Below the pieces are notes generated by a model, which was not told where the DNA came from, did not search any database, and was given only the letters and a program-made list of their open reading frames with translations. Positions 52,733-62,398 of a stretch of DNA of 64,000 bases are shown here, one piece after another. The translations under genes and the position numbers were made by a program. The stretch is from NCBI GenBank assembly GCA_014654065.1, contig JACWDM010000002.1, forward strand, positions 62,001-126,000, read 5' to 3'. Origin of the DNA: Pelagibacterales bacterium SAG-MED15. Its GTDB lineage: Bacteria; Pseudomonadota; Alphaproteobacteria; Pelagibacterales; Pelagibacteraceae. Every line of letters begins with the position of its first letter. Positions within the stretch are counted from its first letter, which is position 1.

Positions 52733-53239
52733 TTAGCTACAGCTTTTTTTTGCTTCGTTATAAGCTTTTGTAAAACCTAAAAGTGAATAGTGATCAATTG
52801 TTTGTGATCCCGATGAATTATATCCTGATATCATAATTCTTGAGCCTTTTTTCATAGTTCTAATCATTTTTTTCTCAATTTTATTATCGGCAATCCATGC
52901 AAAATTTTGCTGTGTGATATCAAAATTATATTTGTTTTTACCGGACTTAGCCGTAATTGAATTTTGCTTATTAAATTCATAACCAGGTGTAATACTAACT
53001 TCATCCTTAATTTTTTCGTTCGGTCTAAAAGTTACAAATAGCCTAGCGTCTCTTTTATTTGTTTTTGGAGCTTGAAGAACAGGTTTTGATTGTGCAAAAC
53101 ATACAACTCCAGTATCTTTCACTAGAACCATAGTTTCCCAATCTTTGAACTTTCCAACCTTTTTAACTTCTTCTGCAGTTACGTTAAATCCAACAAATAA
53201 AAAAAGAGTTATATAAAATATTTTTTTAATTAAGGACAT
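52733..53239 (-). CDS. Invasion-associated locus B (IalB) family protein
   Basis: Signal peptide; FKDWETMVLVKDTGVVCFAQSKP. Confidence 0.82.
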   Translation of the reverse strand: MSLIKKIFYITLFLFVGFNVTAEEVKKVGKFKDWETMVLVKDTGVVCFAQSKPVLQAPKTNKRDARLFVTFRPNEKIKDEVSITPGYEFNKQNSITAKSGKNKYNFDITQQNFAWIADNKIEKKMIRTMKKGSRIMISGYNSSGSQTIDHYSLLGFTKAYNEAKKSCS

Positions 53240-54267
53240 GGGTTTGGGTATAAATTTTGAACTTCATTAATTTCTTTTAAAATTTCTTTTGTAAGATTAA
53301 CATTTACACTTTCTACATCAGTTTTCAACTGATCCATCCTGGTTGCGCCGATTATCACGCTGGTAACAAAAGGTTGAATTTCACAAAACTTAAGTGACAT
53401 CTGAGCCATATCAAGGTTATGCTTTTCTGCTATTTTATAGTACGCTTCAACAGCATTTTCAGTATTTGGCTTGTTATATCTTGTCCAAAAATCCCCATCT
53501 ACTGCAAGTCTAGATTTTTCTGGTCTTTCTTTATTTCTGTACTTTCCAGTTAAGAACCCAATTGCAAGAGGAGAATATGCTAGTAGTCCAATTTTTTCCC
53601 TAACAGATATTTCAGCTAAACCGACTTCGTAAGTACGATTAAGTAAATTATAAGGATTTTGTACCGACATCATTCTTGGTAAATTTTTTTCATTTGAAAT
53701 TTGTAAAAATTTGGATGCACCCCACGGAGTTTCATTTGATAAACCAATATGTCTAATTTTTCCATCCTTAATAAATTTTTGTAAATTTTCTAATATGTCT
53801 TCAAACTTATTCCAGTCATCATTATCACTATGTTCATAACCTAATCTTCCAAACATATTCGTATTTCTTTCAGGCCAGTGTAATTGATATAGATCTATAT
53901 AGTCAGTTTTTAATCTTTTTAAGCTACCCTCTATTGCCTCAGACATATTCTTAATTCCAAATTGATTACCCCCACCTCTGACGTAAGATCTCATAGGTCC
54001 AGAAACTTTTGTTGCCAGAATAACTTTGTCTCTCTTTTTTGTTTTTTCAAACCAATTACCAATTATAACTTCTGTATGGCCAAATGTTTCAGCCTTGGGA
54101 GGTATTGAATAAATTTCAGCAGTGTCCCAAAAATTAACGCCTCTATCTATTGCAAAATCCATTTGTTCAAAACCTTCTATTTCAGTGTTTTGTTCACCCC
54201 AGGTCATCGTACCGAGACAAATTGTACTTACTTTCAAGTCTGTATTACCTAATTTCTTATAATTCAT
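53230..54267 (-). CDS. Aldo/keto reductase
   Basis: MNYKKLGNTDLKVSTICLGTMTWGEQN, FWDTAEIYS, DYIDLYQLHWPERNTN; start moved from 54348 to 54267. Confidence 0.93.
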   Translation of the reverse strand: MNYKKLGNTDLKVSTICLGTMTWGEQNTEIEGFEQMDFAIDRGVNFWDTAEIYSIPPKAETFGHTEVIIGNWFEKTKKRDKVILATKVSGPMRSYVRGGGNQFGIKNMSEAIEGSLKRLKTDYIDLYQLHWPERNTNMFGRLGYEHSDNDDWNKFEDILENLQKFIKDGKIRHIGLSNETPWGASKFLQISNEKNLPRMMSVQNPYNLLNRTYEVGLAEISVREKIGLLAYSPLAIGFLTGKYRNKERPEKSRLAVDGDFWTRYNKPNTENAVEAYYKIAEKHNLDMAQMSLKFCEIQPFVTSVIIGATRMDQLKTDVESVNVNLTKEILKEINEVQNLYPNPCP

Positions 54268-54330
54268 TAAATATTTATTACTTTTAATTGATCTCTTGAA
54301 AATGTAAAAAAATATTATTATATATATTAT

Positions 54331-55086
54331 ATGAATTTTAACAGACAAAATTTATTTCAAGCAACGGCTGCAAAAAAAACAGTTATATGGGATGAGGGCC
54401 TAAGATCTTACATGCTTAAGGTCTATAACTATATGGCGACCGGAGTACTGTTGACAGGAATAATTGCATTATTATCATTTAAAATGTCTGTGATTACAGA
54501 TGCCCAAGGAGCTATAATAGGTTTTACTTCACTCGGTAATGCACTTTTCTTCTCAGGATTAAAATGGGTTGTTATGTTAGCTCCTCTTGGAATTGTATTT
54601 TATATGAGCTTTGGAATAAATAAAATGAGTGCTGGAAAAGCACAAACTGTTTTTTGGGTCTTTGCGGCTTTGATGGGTTTGTCTTTATCTTGGATCCTTC
54701 TTGTCTACACCGGCGTGAGTGTTGCTAGGGTATTTTTTATTACTTCTGCAACTTTTGGAGCAATGAGTATTTATGGATACACAACTAAAAGGGATTTAAC
54801 TAAGTTAGGTTCGTTTTTGATGATGGGTTTAATAGGAATAATTATTGCCTCATTAATTAATATATTTTTAAAATCTTCAATGATGTATTTTGTTATCTCA
54901 ATTTTAGGAGTTTTGATTTTTGTTGGACTAACAGCTTATGACACACAAAAGATCAAAAATATGTATGCTGCTTCAGATTCTGGTGAGATTATAGGAAAGA
55001 AAGCAGTAATGGGTGCATTAACTCTTTACTTAGACTTCATAAATCTTTTCATAATGCTTTTAAGACTTTTTGGTCAAAGAAGATAA
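54331..55086 (+). CDS. Bax inhibitor-1/YccA family membrane protein
   Basis: LKVYNYMATGVLLTGIIALL, GLTAYDTQKIKNMY, ALTLYLDFINLFIMLLRLFGQRR. Confidence 0.95.
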   Translation: MNFNRQNLFQATAAKKTVIWDEGLRSYMLKVYNYMATGVLLTGIIALLSFKMSVITDAQGAIIGFTSLGNALFFSGLKWVVMLAPLGIVFYMSFGINKMSAGKAQTVFWVFAALMGLSLSWILLVYTGVSVARVFFITSATFGAMSIYGYTTKRDLTKLGSFLMMGLIGIIIASLINIFLKSSMMYFVISILGVLIFVGLTAYDTQKIKNMYAASDSGEIIGKKAVMGALTLYLDFINLFIMLLRLFGQRR

Positions 55087-55093
55087 TTAATAA

Positions 55094-55435
55094 TTACAAT
55101 TTTTTCCAATTGGTTTTTTTTAATAAATTCTCTAAATTATCTGAGTTTTTATATATTTTACCTTTCGAGTCTGTAATTAAATATTTTAAATTCTTATTTG
55201 TTGGTCTAAAATTTTTGCAAATTTTATACATAGCATTTTCTGTAGAATTTTTAAAAACACTAAAACCAACTTGTTTACTTGATATAGCTAAACCATAATC
55301 TTTCCAAGAACCTTCTGAAACCATCTTTGCATATAAATTTAAAATAATTTTAAGCTCATTTTTTTCAAAAAAATACTTTCTGTCCTTTTCTCTGAAGGTA
55401 TTATCTACAACCAGTTTAAGATTTTTATTCATCAA
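55094..55435 (-). CDS. DUF2794 family protein
   Basis: FFEKNELKIILNLYAKMVSEGSWKDYGLAIS, VFSVF-like pattern. Confidence 0.75.
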   Translation of the reverse strand: MMNKNLKLVVDNTFREKDRKYFFEKNELKIILNLYAKMVSEGSWKDYGLAISSKQVGFSVFKNSTENAMYKICKNFRPTNKNLKYLITDSKGKIYKNSDNLENLLKKTNWKKL

Positions 55436-55976
55436 TTTTATATTTATTAATTATATTAAACTGAAAAGCAGTGAAGATAAAAGTTATTGGTAACATTCCC
55501 CAAACTTTAAAATTTACCCAAAATTCTTCTGACTGAGTTCTCCATACAACTTCATTTAAAATAGCAAGTGCAAAAAAGAAATATGCCCATCTTTGATTTA
55601 ATATTTTCCAACCCTCATCTGTAATTTTTATAGCACTTTCAAGCATTTTTTTTAACAATGGTTCTTTTGTAAAAAATTTTCCAAATATTAAAGCTAAACC
55701 AAATAAGACGTTAATAATTGTAGGTTTAATGTAAATAAAAATTGGATTTTTAAAATAAATTGTCAATCCTCCAAAAAAAGTTATTAAAACTCCACCTATC
55801 AAGGGAACAGTTGGTATTTTTTTTTCTTTAACCCATACTAAGCCAAGTGCAATTATTGTAGCGATAATAAAAGGAGGAATTGCAACCTCCAAACTTTTAT
55901 CGTTTTTATAATAAAAGGAGAAAAATACTAAAAGAGGACCAAAGTCTGTGACAAATTTAAATAATGATTTATTCAC
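55425..55976 (-). CDS. Inner-membrane septation protein YciB/IspZ family
   Basis: FVTDFGPLLVFFSFY, VPLIGGVLITFFGGLTIYFKNPIFIYIKPTI, ILNEVVWRTQSEEFWVNFKVWG. Confidence 0.93.
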   Translation of the reverse strand: MNKSLFKFVTDFGPLLVFFSFYYKNDKSLEVAIPPFIIATIIALGLVWVKEKKIPTVPLIGGVLITFFGGLTIYFKNPIFIYIKPTIINVLFGLALIFGKFFTKEPLLKKMLESAIKITDEGWKILNQRWAYFFFALAILNEVVWRTQSEEFWVNFKVWGMLPITFIFTAFQFNIINKYKIDE

Positions 55977-56056
55977 AAAAAGATATTAACAGATTTAAAA
56001 AAACTTTAATATTTTTTTATTGATTTTTAGATTTAAATACACATATATTATTAATA

Positions 56057-56377
56057 ATGACTGTTCAAAAAGCTAAGTTTTCAATCGGAGATATAGTTAA
56101 GCATAAGCACTTTGATTTTAGAGGAGTGATATACGATGTCGACTTTAAGTTTAATAATTCAGAAGAATGGTATCAGTCTATACCAAAAAATGTAAGGCCG
56201 AGAAAAGATCAGCCATTTTATCATCTTCTTGCAGAAAATGACGACGTTACTTACGAAGCATATGTGTCAGAGCAAAATCTTCTAATGGATGATTCAGAAG
56301 AGCCTATTAAACACCCCTTAATTAATGAAATTTTCTCTGGAAAGAAGGGTTCAAGCTATTTTAAGCCTTCAAATTAA
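56057..56377 (+). CDS. hspQ: HspQ (heat-shock protein/hemimethylated DNA-binding family)
   Basis: AKFSIGDIVKHKHFDFRGVIYDVDFKF, QPFYHLLAENDD, AYVSEQNL. Confidence 0.93.
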   Translation: MTVQKAKFSIGDIVKHKHFDFRGVIYDVDFKFNNSEEWYQSIPKNVRPRKDQPFYHLLAENDDVTYEAYVSEQNLLMDDSEEPIKHPLINEIFSGKKGSSYFKPSN

Positions 56378-56444
56378 AAAGATACATTATTTAAACACAT
56401 TTAGTTCAAATCTTGGTCATATAAAATTATTATTTTTGGACTTC

Positions 56445-56512
56445 GACCAGGAATGATATTGTTTCCCTTATTAATTATCTCCCTCTCATTCCTGGTCAAA
56501 AATTGACTTTTT
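56445..56512 (+). ncRNA. Candidate structured RNA: 12-bp perfect stem with 29-nt pyrimidine-rich loop, then terminator-like hairpin
   Basis: GACCAGGAATGA (56445-56456) / TCATTCCTGGTC (56486-56497); GTCAA-AAA-TTGAC followed by TTTTT (56495-56512). Confidence 0.45.
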
Positions 56513-56551
56513 AACCCATTCATAACTTTTAAAAATTGTATATAGTTTGTT

Positions 56552-57256
56552 ATGGGTTTATTTAATCAAAGTAAAATTTTTTTGTTAACAAACAAATATC
56601 AAAAATTTATTTTAATATTTTTTTTATTAGTTTTGTCTGTAGGATTGCTAGAGGCATTATTTTTATCACCTCAAGATTATTTACAAGGAGACTCGGTTAG
56701 AATCATGTATGTTCATGTTCCTTCAGCATGGATTTCTTTAGGTATATTCTCATTAATAGCATTTCTATCAATTTTAGTTTTTATTTTTAAAAATAGAAAT
56801 TTAATTATTATTGCTAAAAGTTTTGCACCGTCTGGATTTGTTTTTACATTGATTGCATTAGTTACCGGTTCGATTTGGGGAAAACCAACATGGGGAACTT
56901 GGTGGGCTTGGGATGCTAGAATTACTACTATGTTAATTTTGGGCCTTTTTTATTTAATGTATTTGTTAGCCTGGAGAATATTTGAAGACAGAAATAGTGT
57001 AGTTAAAATAACCTCACTCATATCAATAATTGGAGCAATCAATATACCAATTATAAAATTTTCTGTTGATTGGTGGAATACTCTTCATCAACCATCTTCT
57101 ATCAAAATACTTTCGGACTCGAGCATACATGAAGCAATGTTACTACCTCTCATAATAATGACTGCGGCATTTGCCCTATTTTCATTACTGATTTTTTTAA
57201 TGAAATATAATACAGAACTGATAAAAATTAAAACTAAGGGTTTAAACAGACTATGA
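56552..57256 (+). CDS. ccmC: Heme exporter protein CcmC
   Basis: VRIMYVHVPSAWISLGIF, GKPTWGTWWAWDARITTMLIL, WWNTLHQPSSI. Confidence 0.98.
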   Translation: MGLFNQSKIFLLTNKYQKFILIFFLLVLSVGLLEALFLSPQDYLQGDSVRIMYVHVPSAWISLGIFSLIAFLSILVFIFKNRNLIIIAKSFAPSGFVFTLIALVTGSIWGKPTWGTWWAWDARITTMLILGLFYLMYLLAWRIFEDRNSVVKITSLISIIGAINIPIIKFSVDWWNTLHQPSSIKILSDSSIHEAMLLPLIIMTAAFALFSLLIFLMKYNTELIKIKTKGLNRL

Positions 57257-57486
57257 TAATTAACTTTATAAATATGAACGGCTATGGGATTTACGTTTTC
57301 TCAGCTTTCATTTTTACTTTAATAAATTTTGCTGGATTATATTTTATTGTTAGATCACAACTTAAAAAAGAACAACAAAAGTTTGCTAAAGAGTTTAGTA
57401 AATTAGATGAACAAAAAGCTTTTGAAGCAAATAAACAAAATATTAATAAAGAAATTTTATTAACAGGTACTTTTTCAAAGACTTAA
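57253..57486 (+). CDS. ccmD: Heme exporter protein CcmD
   Basis: Small single-TM ORF (MNGYGIYVFSAFIFTLI) between ccmC and ccmE. Confidence 0.85.
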   Translation: MIINFINMNGYGIYVFSAFIFTLINFAGLYFIVRSQLKKEQQKFAKEFSKLDEQKAFEANKQNINKEILLTGTFSKT

Positions 57487-57495
57487 CTTTAACAA

Positions 57496-57912
57496 ATGTA
57501 TGGCAAAAAAGTTAAATTAAGAGCTTTATTCTTAATAACTTTAATTTTATCACTGACTTTGATTGTTTTTTTAGTTTTATATTCTTTAAAAGAAAATGTT
57601 GTATATTTTTTATCACCAACAGAAATTAAAACCTTAAACGAAGTAAAAAAAGATAAGATAAGAGTTGGTGGAATGGTAAAAAAAAGTTCAATAAATATTA
57701 TTAATGATGAAATAATTTTTATAATAACAGATTTTCAAAATGAAATTAATGTTACCTATTCAGGTTTGGTACCAAACTTATTTCAAGAAAATAAAGGGGT
57801 TGTTGCAGAGGGATTTTTAGAAGATAAAAATTATTTCAAGGCTACTAAAATATTGGCTAAACATGATGAAAATTATATGCCTCCAGATTTAAATAAAAAA
57901 AAAGACGAGTAG
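57496..57912 (+). CDS. ccmE: Heme chaperone CcmE
   Basis: VRLGGMVK-like, [29 protein letters not shown]. Confidence 0.95.
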   Translation: MYGKKVKLRALFLITLILSLTLIVFLVLYSLKENVVYFLSPTEIKTLNEVKKDKIRVGGMVKKSSINIINDEIIFIITDFQNEINVTYSGLVPNLFQENKGVVAEGFLEDKNYFKATKILAKHDENYMPPDLNKKKDE

Positions 57913-57915
57913 AAA

Positions 57916-59796
57916 TTGATTTATAATTATATAGGCAGCTTTTCAATTATTATCTCACTTCTTTTATCAATATTTATATTTTTAAAAATTTTTTTGGAAT
58001 TAAAAAATTTAAGTCAATTTTCAAATATAAATCTCAAACAATTAATTTTTTTTCAATTCTTTTTTGTTTTAGTAGGTTTTATTTCTTTACTTGTTTTATT
58101 TATAAATTCAGAATTTGGTAATATTACAGTTTTCAATAATTCTCATACAACAAAACCAATGTTTTATAAGATTAGCGGTTTATGGGGAAATCATGAGGGA
58201 AGTTTGCTGCTTTGGATGTTAATACTCACTTCAATAAATCTTGTTTATTTTTTAACTTCTAATAGCAGATCAATTAATGAAAGACTTGTTACATTAATTT
58301 TTCAACAAATTATAATTTTTGGTTTTCTTATTTTTTTAATTTTTACTTCAAATCCTTTTAGCGAAGTATTTCCAATACCTAAAGAGGGACTTGGACTAAA
58401 TCCAATTTTACAAGATCCAATACTCGCAATTCATCCTCCTGTTCTTTATATAGGGTATGTAAGTACATCAATTATTTTTTCTTCATCTTTATCTTCAATA
58501 ATACTTGGGAATGTTAATAGTAGCTGGGCAGGTCACATAAAGAAATGGATAATTGGTACTTGGATTTTTTTAACTGGAGGTATTCTATTAGGATCTATCT
58601 GGGCCTATTATGAGTTGGGTTGGGGAGGTTTTTGGTTTTGGGACCCTGTTGAAAATATATCTTTAATGCCATGGATTAGCTTAACAGCATTGTTACATTG
58701 TATTTTGGTTTTAAACAAAAGATCAGCTTTAGGATCATGGTCTATTATTTTATCTATAACCACTTTTACTTTAAGTATATGCGGAACTTTTTTAGTTAGG
58801 TCAGGAATATTAAATTCAGTCCACACATTTGCCAACGATCCTGAACGAGGTTTATATATTTTATTATTTTTATTTTTTATAATCTTTATGTCACTAATTA
58901 TTTATTTTTTTTATGAGGAAAAACTAAATTTTTCTAATAAAAGTTTTGGTTTAATAACTAAAGAAAGTCATATCTTAATAAATAATTGGTTTTTAATGTA
59001 TTTTTTATCTGTGATTTTGATTGGTACAGTTTACCCAATTTTTCTTGAGGTAATAGCAAACCAAAAAATTTCTGTAGGACCGCCATTTTTTAATAAATTA
59101 ATAATCCCATTTTTAATTCCTTTCTTAATATTTATGTCTATAGGTCCTAATTTAGCATGGATTAAAAGTAAAAAATTTGAAAAGAAATTTATTTTATTTT
59201 TATTCTTGATTATAAATTTAATCCTGTCTTACTTAATTTTAAATCTTATAGGCAAAACTCAACTCACTTCAATATTATTACTTGCTGCTAGTTTTTATTT
59301 ATTCTTCATATCTTTTAAAGACCTACTAAAAAAAGGTCACAAAAACCCTTCCCAGGTAATTTCTCATTTTGGTTTTAGTCTCTTAATATTGAGTATTATT
59401 CTTAACGCATTATTTTCAAAAGAGATTATTACAAATCTCAAAGTAGGAGAGCAAGTTCAGTTTAAAAATAATAAAATAATTTTTAAAAGAATAGACGTAA
59501 GCTCTGAAACAAACTATGAAAAAATAACTGGTTTATTTATTATTAAAAATCAAAAAAACATAAGTGAACAATTCTTACCTGAAATAAGAATATATAATCA
59601 ACCTCAAGTTATAACCAGTGAAGCTTTCATTAAAACAAGTATATTTAAAGATAGATTTTTAGTAATTAATCCAATTAAAGATAAAACTTATTTTAACGTT
59701 AGATACCAAGAAAAACCATTAATGATTTGGATTTGGATCTCTACAATTTTAATTATTATAGGTGGAAGTATTAATTTTTTAAAAAATGAGAAATAA
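57916..59796 (+). CDS. ccmF: Heme lyase CcmF
   Basis: TTG start; LWGNHEGSLLLW, WAYYELGWGGFWFWDPVENISLMPWI, VHTFANDPERG. Confidence 0.98.
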   Translation: MIYNYIGSFSIIISLLLSIFIFLKIFLELKNLSQFSNINLKQLIFFQFFFVLVGFISLLVLFINSEFGNITVFNNSHTTKPMFYKISGLWGNHEGSLLLWMLILTSINLVYFLTSNSRSINERLVTLIFQQIIIFGFLIFLIFTSNPFSEVFPIPKEGLGLNPILQDPILAIHPPVLYIGYVSTSIIFSSSLSSIILGNVNSSWAGHIKKWIIGTWIFLTGGILLGSIWAYYELGWGGFWFWDPVENISLMPWISLTALLHCILVLNKRSALGSWSIILSITTFTLSICGTFLVRSGILNSVHTFANDPERGLYILLFLFFIIFMSLIIYFFYEEKLNFSNKSFGLITKESHILINNWFLMYFLSVILIGTVYPIFLEVIANQKISVGPPFFNKLIIPFLIPFLIFMSIGPNLAWIKSKKFEKKFILFLFLIINLILSYLILNLIGKTQLTSILLLAASFYLFFISFKDLLKKGHKNPSQVISHFGFSLLILSIILNALFSKEIITNLKVGEQVQFKNNKIIFKRIDVSSETNYEKITGLFIIKNQKNISEQFLPEIRIYNQPQVITSEAFIKTSIFKDRFLVINPIKDKTYFNVRYQEKPLMIWIWISTILIIIGGSINFLKNEK

Positions 59797-60304
59797 AATA
59801 TTTATTATTTTTGGATTTATTTTATTTATTTTTTGCTTTATTGTATTTTATAAAGGATTACAAAAACCAAACGTATACAGTCCAGAGCTTAATCAAAAAA
59901 AAAGTATTTCTAGTTTTGTAAGCTTAGATTTTTACTCGAATGAAAAAGTATTATCAGATGATATTTTTAAAAAAGGGAATTATTATTTAGTTAATATATG
60001 GTCATCGTGGTGTGTTCCGTGTCGAACGGAACATCCTTTCTTGACAAGATTAAAAAATAGTAAAATAAATTTAGTAGGTATTAATTATAAAGATAATATA
60101 AATAATGCAAAAGCATTTTTGAACGAGCTTGGAAATCCTTATAGTAAAATATTGAGTGATAAAGATGGAGTTATATCGATTGAACTAGGAGCTTATGGTG
60201 TACCTGAAACTTTTTTAATTAATAAAGAAAAAGTTATTATTAAAAAAATTATTGGTCCGATTAATAATGAAAGCTATAAAGAGATTTTAAACTTAATAAA
60301 ATGA
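59786..60304 (+). CDS. ccmG: Thiol:disulfide interchange protein CcmG/DsbE
   Basis: LVNIWSSWCVPCRTEHPFL, YGVPETFLIN. Confidence 0.96.
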   Translation: MRNKIFIIFGFILFIFCFIVFYKGLQKPNVYSPELNQKKSISSFVSLDFYSNEKVLSDDIFKKGNYYLVNIWSSWCVPCRTEHPFLTRLKNSKINLVGINYKDNINNAKAFLNELGNPYSKILSDKDGVISIELGAYGVPETFLINKEKVIIKKIIGPINNESYKEILNLIK

Positions 60305-60672
60305 AAAAAATAATATCTTTTTTGTTAGTATTCTTTTGCTTTATAAGTAATAATTTATCAGCTTCAGAAAAATATTCAGATCTAGAAAATAAAATCTTTA
60401 AAAATTTAAGATGCTTAATTTGTCAAGGTCAATCTATCTATGATTCTCAATCAGACTTTTCAGAAAGCATGAAAATAGTAGTACGAAAAAATCTTCAGGA
60501 AGGTATGTCAGAGAAAGAAATATATAATTCTTTAAAAAATAAATATGGTGAATGGGTTCTATATGACCCACAAGTTAATAAGGGAACATACTTATTGTGG
60601 ATTTTACCATTAATACTCTTTCTTCTAGGAGGGGCTATTATCTTGAGAAAATTAAGTATTTTAAAGAAATAA
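60301..60672 (+). CDS. ccmH: CcmH/CycL cytochrome c maturation protein
   Basis: LRCLICQGQSIYDSQSDFSESMKIVVRKNLQEGMSEKEIYNSLKNKYGEWVL. Confidence 0.97.
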   Translation: MKKIISFLLVFFCFISNNLSASEKYSDLENKIFKNLRCLICQGQSIYDSQSDFSESMKIVVRKNLQEGMSEKEIYNSLKNKYGEWVLYDPQVNKGTYLLWILPLILFLLGGAIILRKLSILKK

Positions 60673-60708
60673 CAATACGATATAAATATATATATATTTA
60701 AAAGATAC

Positions 60709-61221
60709 ATGAAAAATTTATTAAGCATAGTTGGAATTTTTTTATTTTTTATTTCACCTTTAAAAGGTGATGAAAAGATTAAAAAAAATTTAGATCCACA
60801 TAAATATAATTTTTATACTGGAATGTTTGACTTCAGCGATGACGGAAAAAAATCTGCACTATTTGGAGTGCAACATAATAATGAAAATTTATATCGAGAA
60901 AGTTTCCTTGGAACTTTGTCGCCAGTTACAGGGTTTATGATTACAGGAGATAGTGCTACTTATTTGTATACGGGCATAGAGGCGAATTACGATTTAGGTA
61001 AAATACAATTCACACCAAGTTTCACTCCAGGACTTTATGGTCAAGGTGATGGAAAAGATTTAGGGCATATAGTTGAATTTAAAAGCGAAATTCAGCTTTC
61101 AGTCGATTTATTTAAGGATACTGAAATGGGATTTTCTTACAACCATCTATCTAACGCTAGTCTAGGTGATAAAAATCCAGGCGCTAATAGCTACATGTTC
61201 AATTTATTAAAGAAATTTTAA
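60709..61221 (+). CDS. PagL-like lipid A 3-O-deacylase / acyloxyacyl hydrolase family
   Basis: Signal peptide; C-terminal FSYNHLSNASLGDKNPGANSYMF. Confidence 0.72.
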   Translation: MKNLLSIVGIFLFFISPLKGDEKIKKNLDPHKYNFYTGMFDFSDDGKKSALFGVQHNNENLYRESFLGTLSPVTGFMITGDSATYLYTGIEANYDLGKIQFTPSFTPGLYGQGDGKDLGHIVEFKSEIQLSVDLFKDTEMGFSYNHLSNASLGDKNPGANSYMFNLLKKF

Positions 61222-61231
61222 TAAATTTTAA

Positions 61232-62383
61232 ATGAAAATTACTGATTGTTATAATTTTTCTGATTTTAGAAAACTTGCTAAAAAAAAACTTCCTTCACCT
61301 ATTTTTCATTATATAGATGGTGGATCTGATGATGAAACTACTCTTAGAAGAAATACAACATCTTTTGATGATTGTGATTTAGTTCCAAATATTCTAGCAA
61401 GCGTTGGTAAGCCAGACATATCAACTACGTTATTTGGTAGAAAAATTGATATGCCAATTTTTCTCTCTCCAGCAGCAATGCAAAGACTATATCATCCAGA
61501 CGGTGATAAAGCATCAGCAAGGGCTGCTGAAAAATTTGGAACTTTTTATAGTATGTCTTCAATGGGTAATAATACAATTGAAGAAGTTTCTAATATTTCA
61601 AGTGGTCCAAAATTATTTCAACTTTATGTTCATAAAGATAGATCGATTTCTGATGATTTGATTGAAAGATCTAGAAGATCTGGTTTTGATGCAATGTGTT
61701 TAACTGTTGATACTTTGGTTGCTGGTAATAGAGAAAAGGATCACAGAACAGGTTTTACAACACCACCAAAGTTTACTTTTGAAACCCTTATGAGTTTTGC
61801 GATGAAACCCAATTGGGTTTTTAATTATTTAATTGGAAAAAAATTTGAATTATCAAATGTTAAAAAGAAAACAGATAAAGGAACAAATATCTCAAAATCA
61901 GTTATTGAGTATATTAACGAACAATATGACCCAGCTATGGGATGGAAAGATGCAGAATATTGTGCAAAAAAATGGAATGGACCTTTTGCTTTAAAGGGAG
62001 TCATGTCAGTTGAAGATGCAAAAAGAGCTATTGATATTGGCTGTACAGCTATAATGATATCAAATCATGGTGGAAGACAATTAGACGGATCAAGATCCCC
62101 TTTTGATCAGGTAAAAGCTATTTCAGATGCAGTTGGAGATAAATTAGAAATTATTTTAGATGGTGGTGTACGAAGAGGAACCCATGTTTTAAAAGCCTTG
62201 GCAGCTGGTGCAAAAGCGTGTAGTTTCGGCAAAATGTTTCTGTTCTCTTTAGCCGCAGGAGGACAACAGGGCGTTGAACATTTAATGCAAAACATGCATG
62301 ATGAGATTAATAGAAACATGGTACTTATGGGGTGTAAAAATTTAAAAGAATTAAATGCCTCTAAATTAATTTATAGAAAATAA
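61232..62383 (+). CDS. FMN-dependent alpha-hydroxy acid dehydrogenase (LldD/glycolate oxidase-like)
   Basis: FHYIDGGSDDETTLRRN, IMISNHGGRQLDGSRSPFDQ, DGGVRRGTHVLKALAAGA. Confidence 0.94.
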   Translation: MKITDCYNFSDFRKLAKKKLPSPIFHYIDGGSDDETTLRRNTTSFDDCDLVPNILASVGKPDISTTLFGRKIDMPIFLSPAAMQRLYHPDGDKASARAAEKFGTFYSMSSMGNNTIEEVSNISSGPKLFQLYVHKDRSISDDLIERSRRSGFDAMCLTVDTLVAGNREKDHRTGFTTPPKFTFETLMSFAMKPNWVFNYLIGKKFELSNVKKKTDKGTNISKSVIEYINEQYDPAMGWKDAEYCAKKWNGPFALKGVMSVEDAKRAIDIGCTAIMISNHGGRQLDGSRSPFDQVKAISDAVGDKLEIILDGGVRRGTHVLKALAAGAKACSFGKMFLFSLAAGGQQGVEHLMQNMHDEINRNMVLMGCKNLKELNASKLIYRK

Positions 62384-62398
62384 TAACCGGGAGATAAA

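Noticed and set aside
54268-54348. N-terminal extension of the aldo/keto reductase ORF
   Set aside because: Overlaps the divergent BI-1 gene start and lies upstream of the conserved MNYKKLGNTDLKVS start
61404-61661. 85-aa ORF in another frame within the FMN oxidase gene
   Set aside because: Out-of-frame overlap with a strongly conserved enzyme
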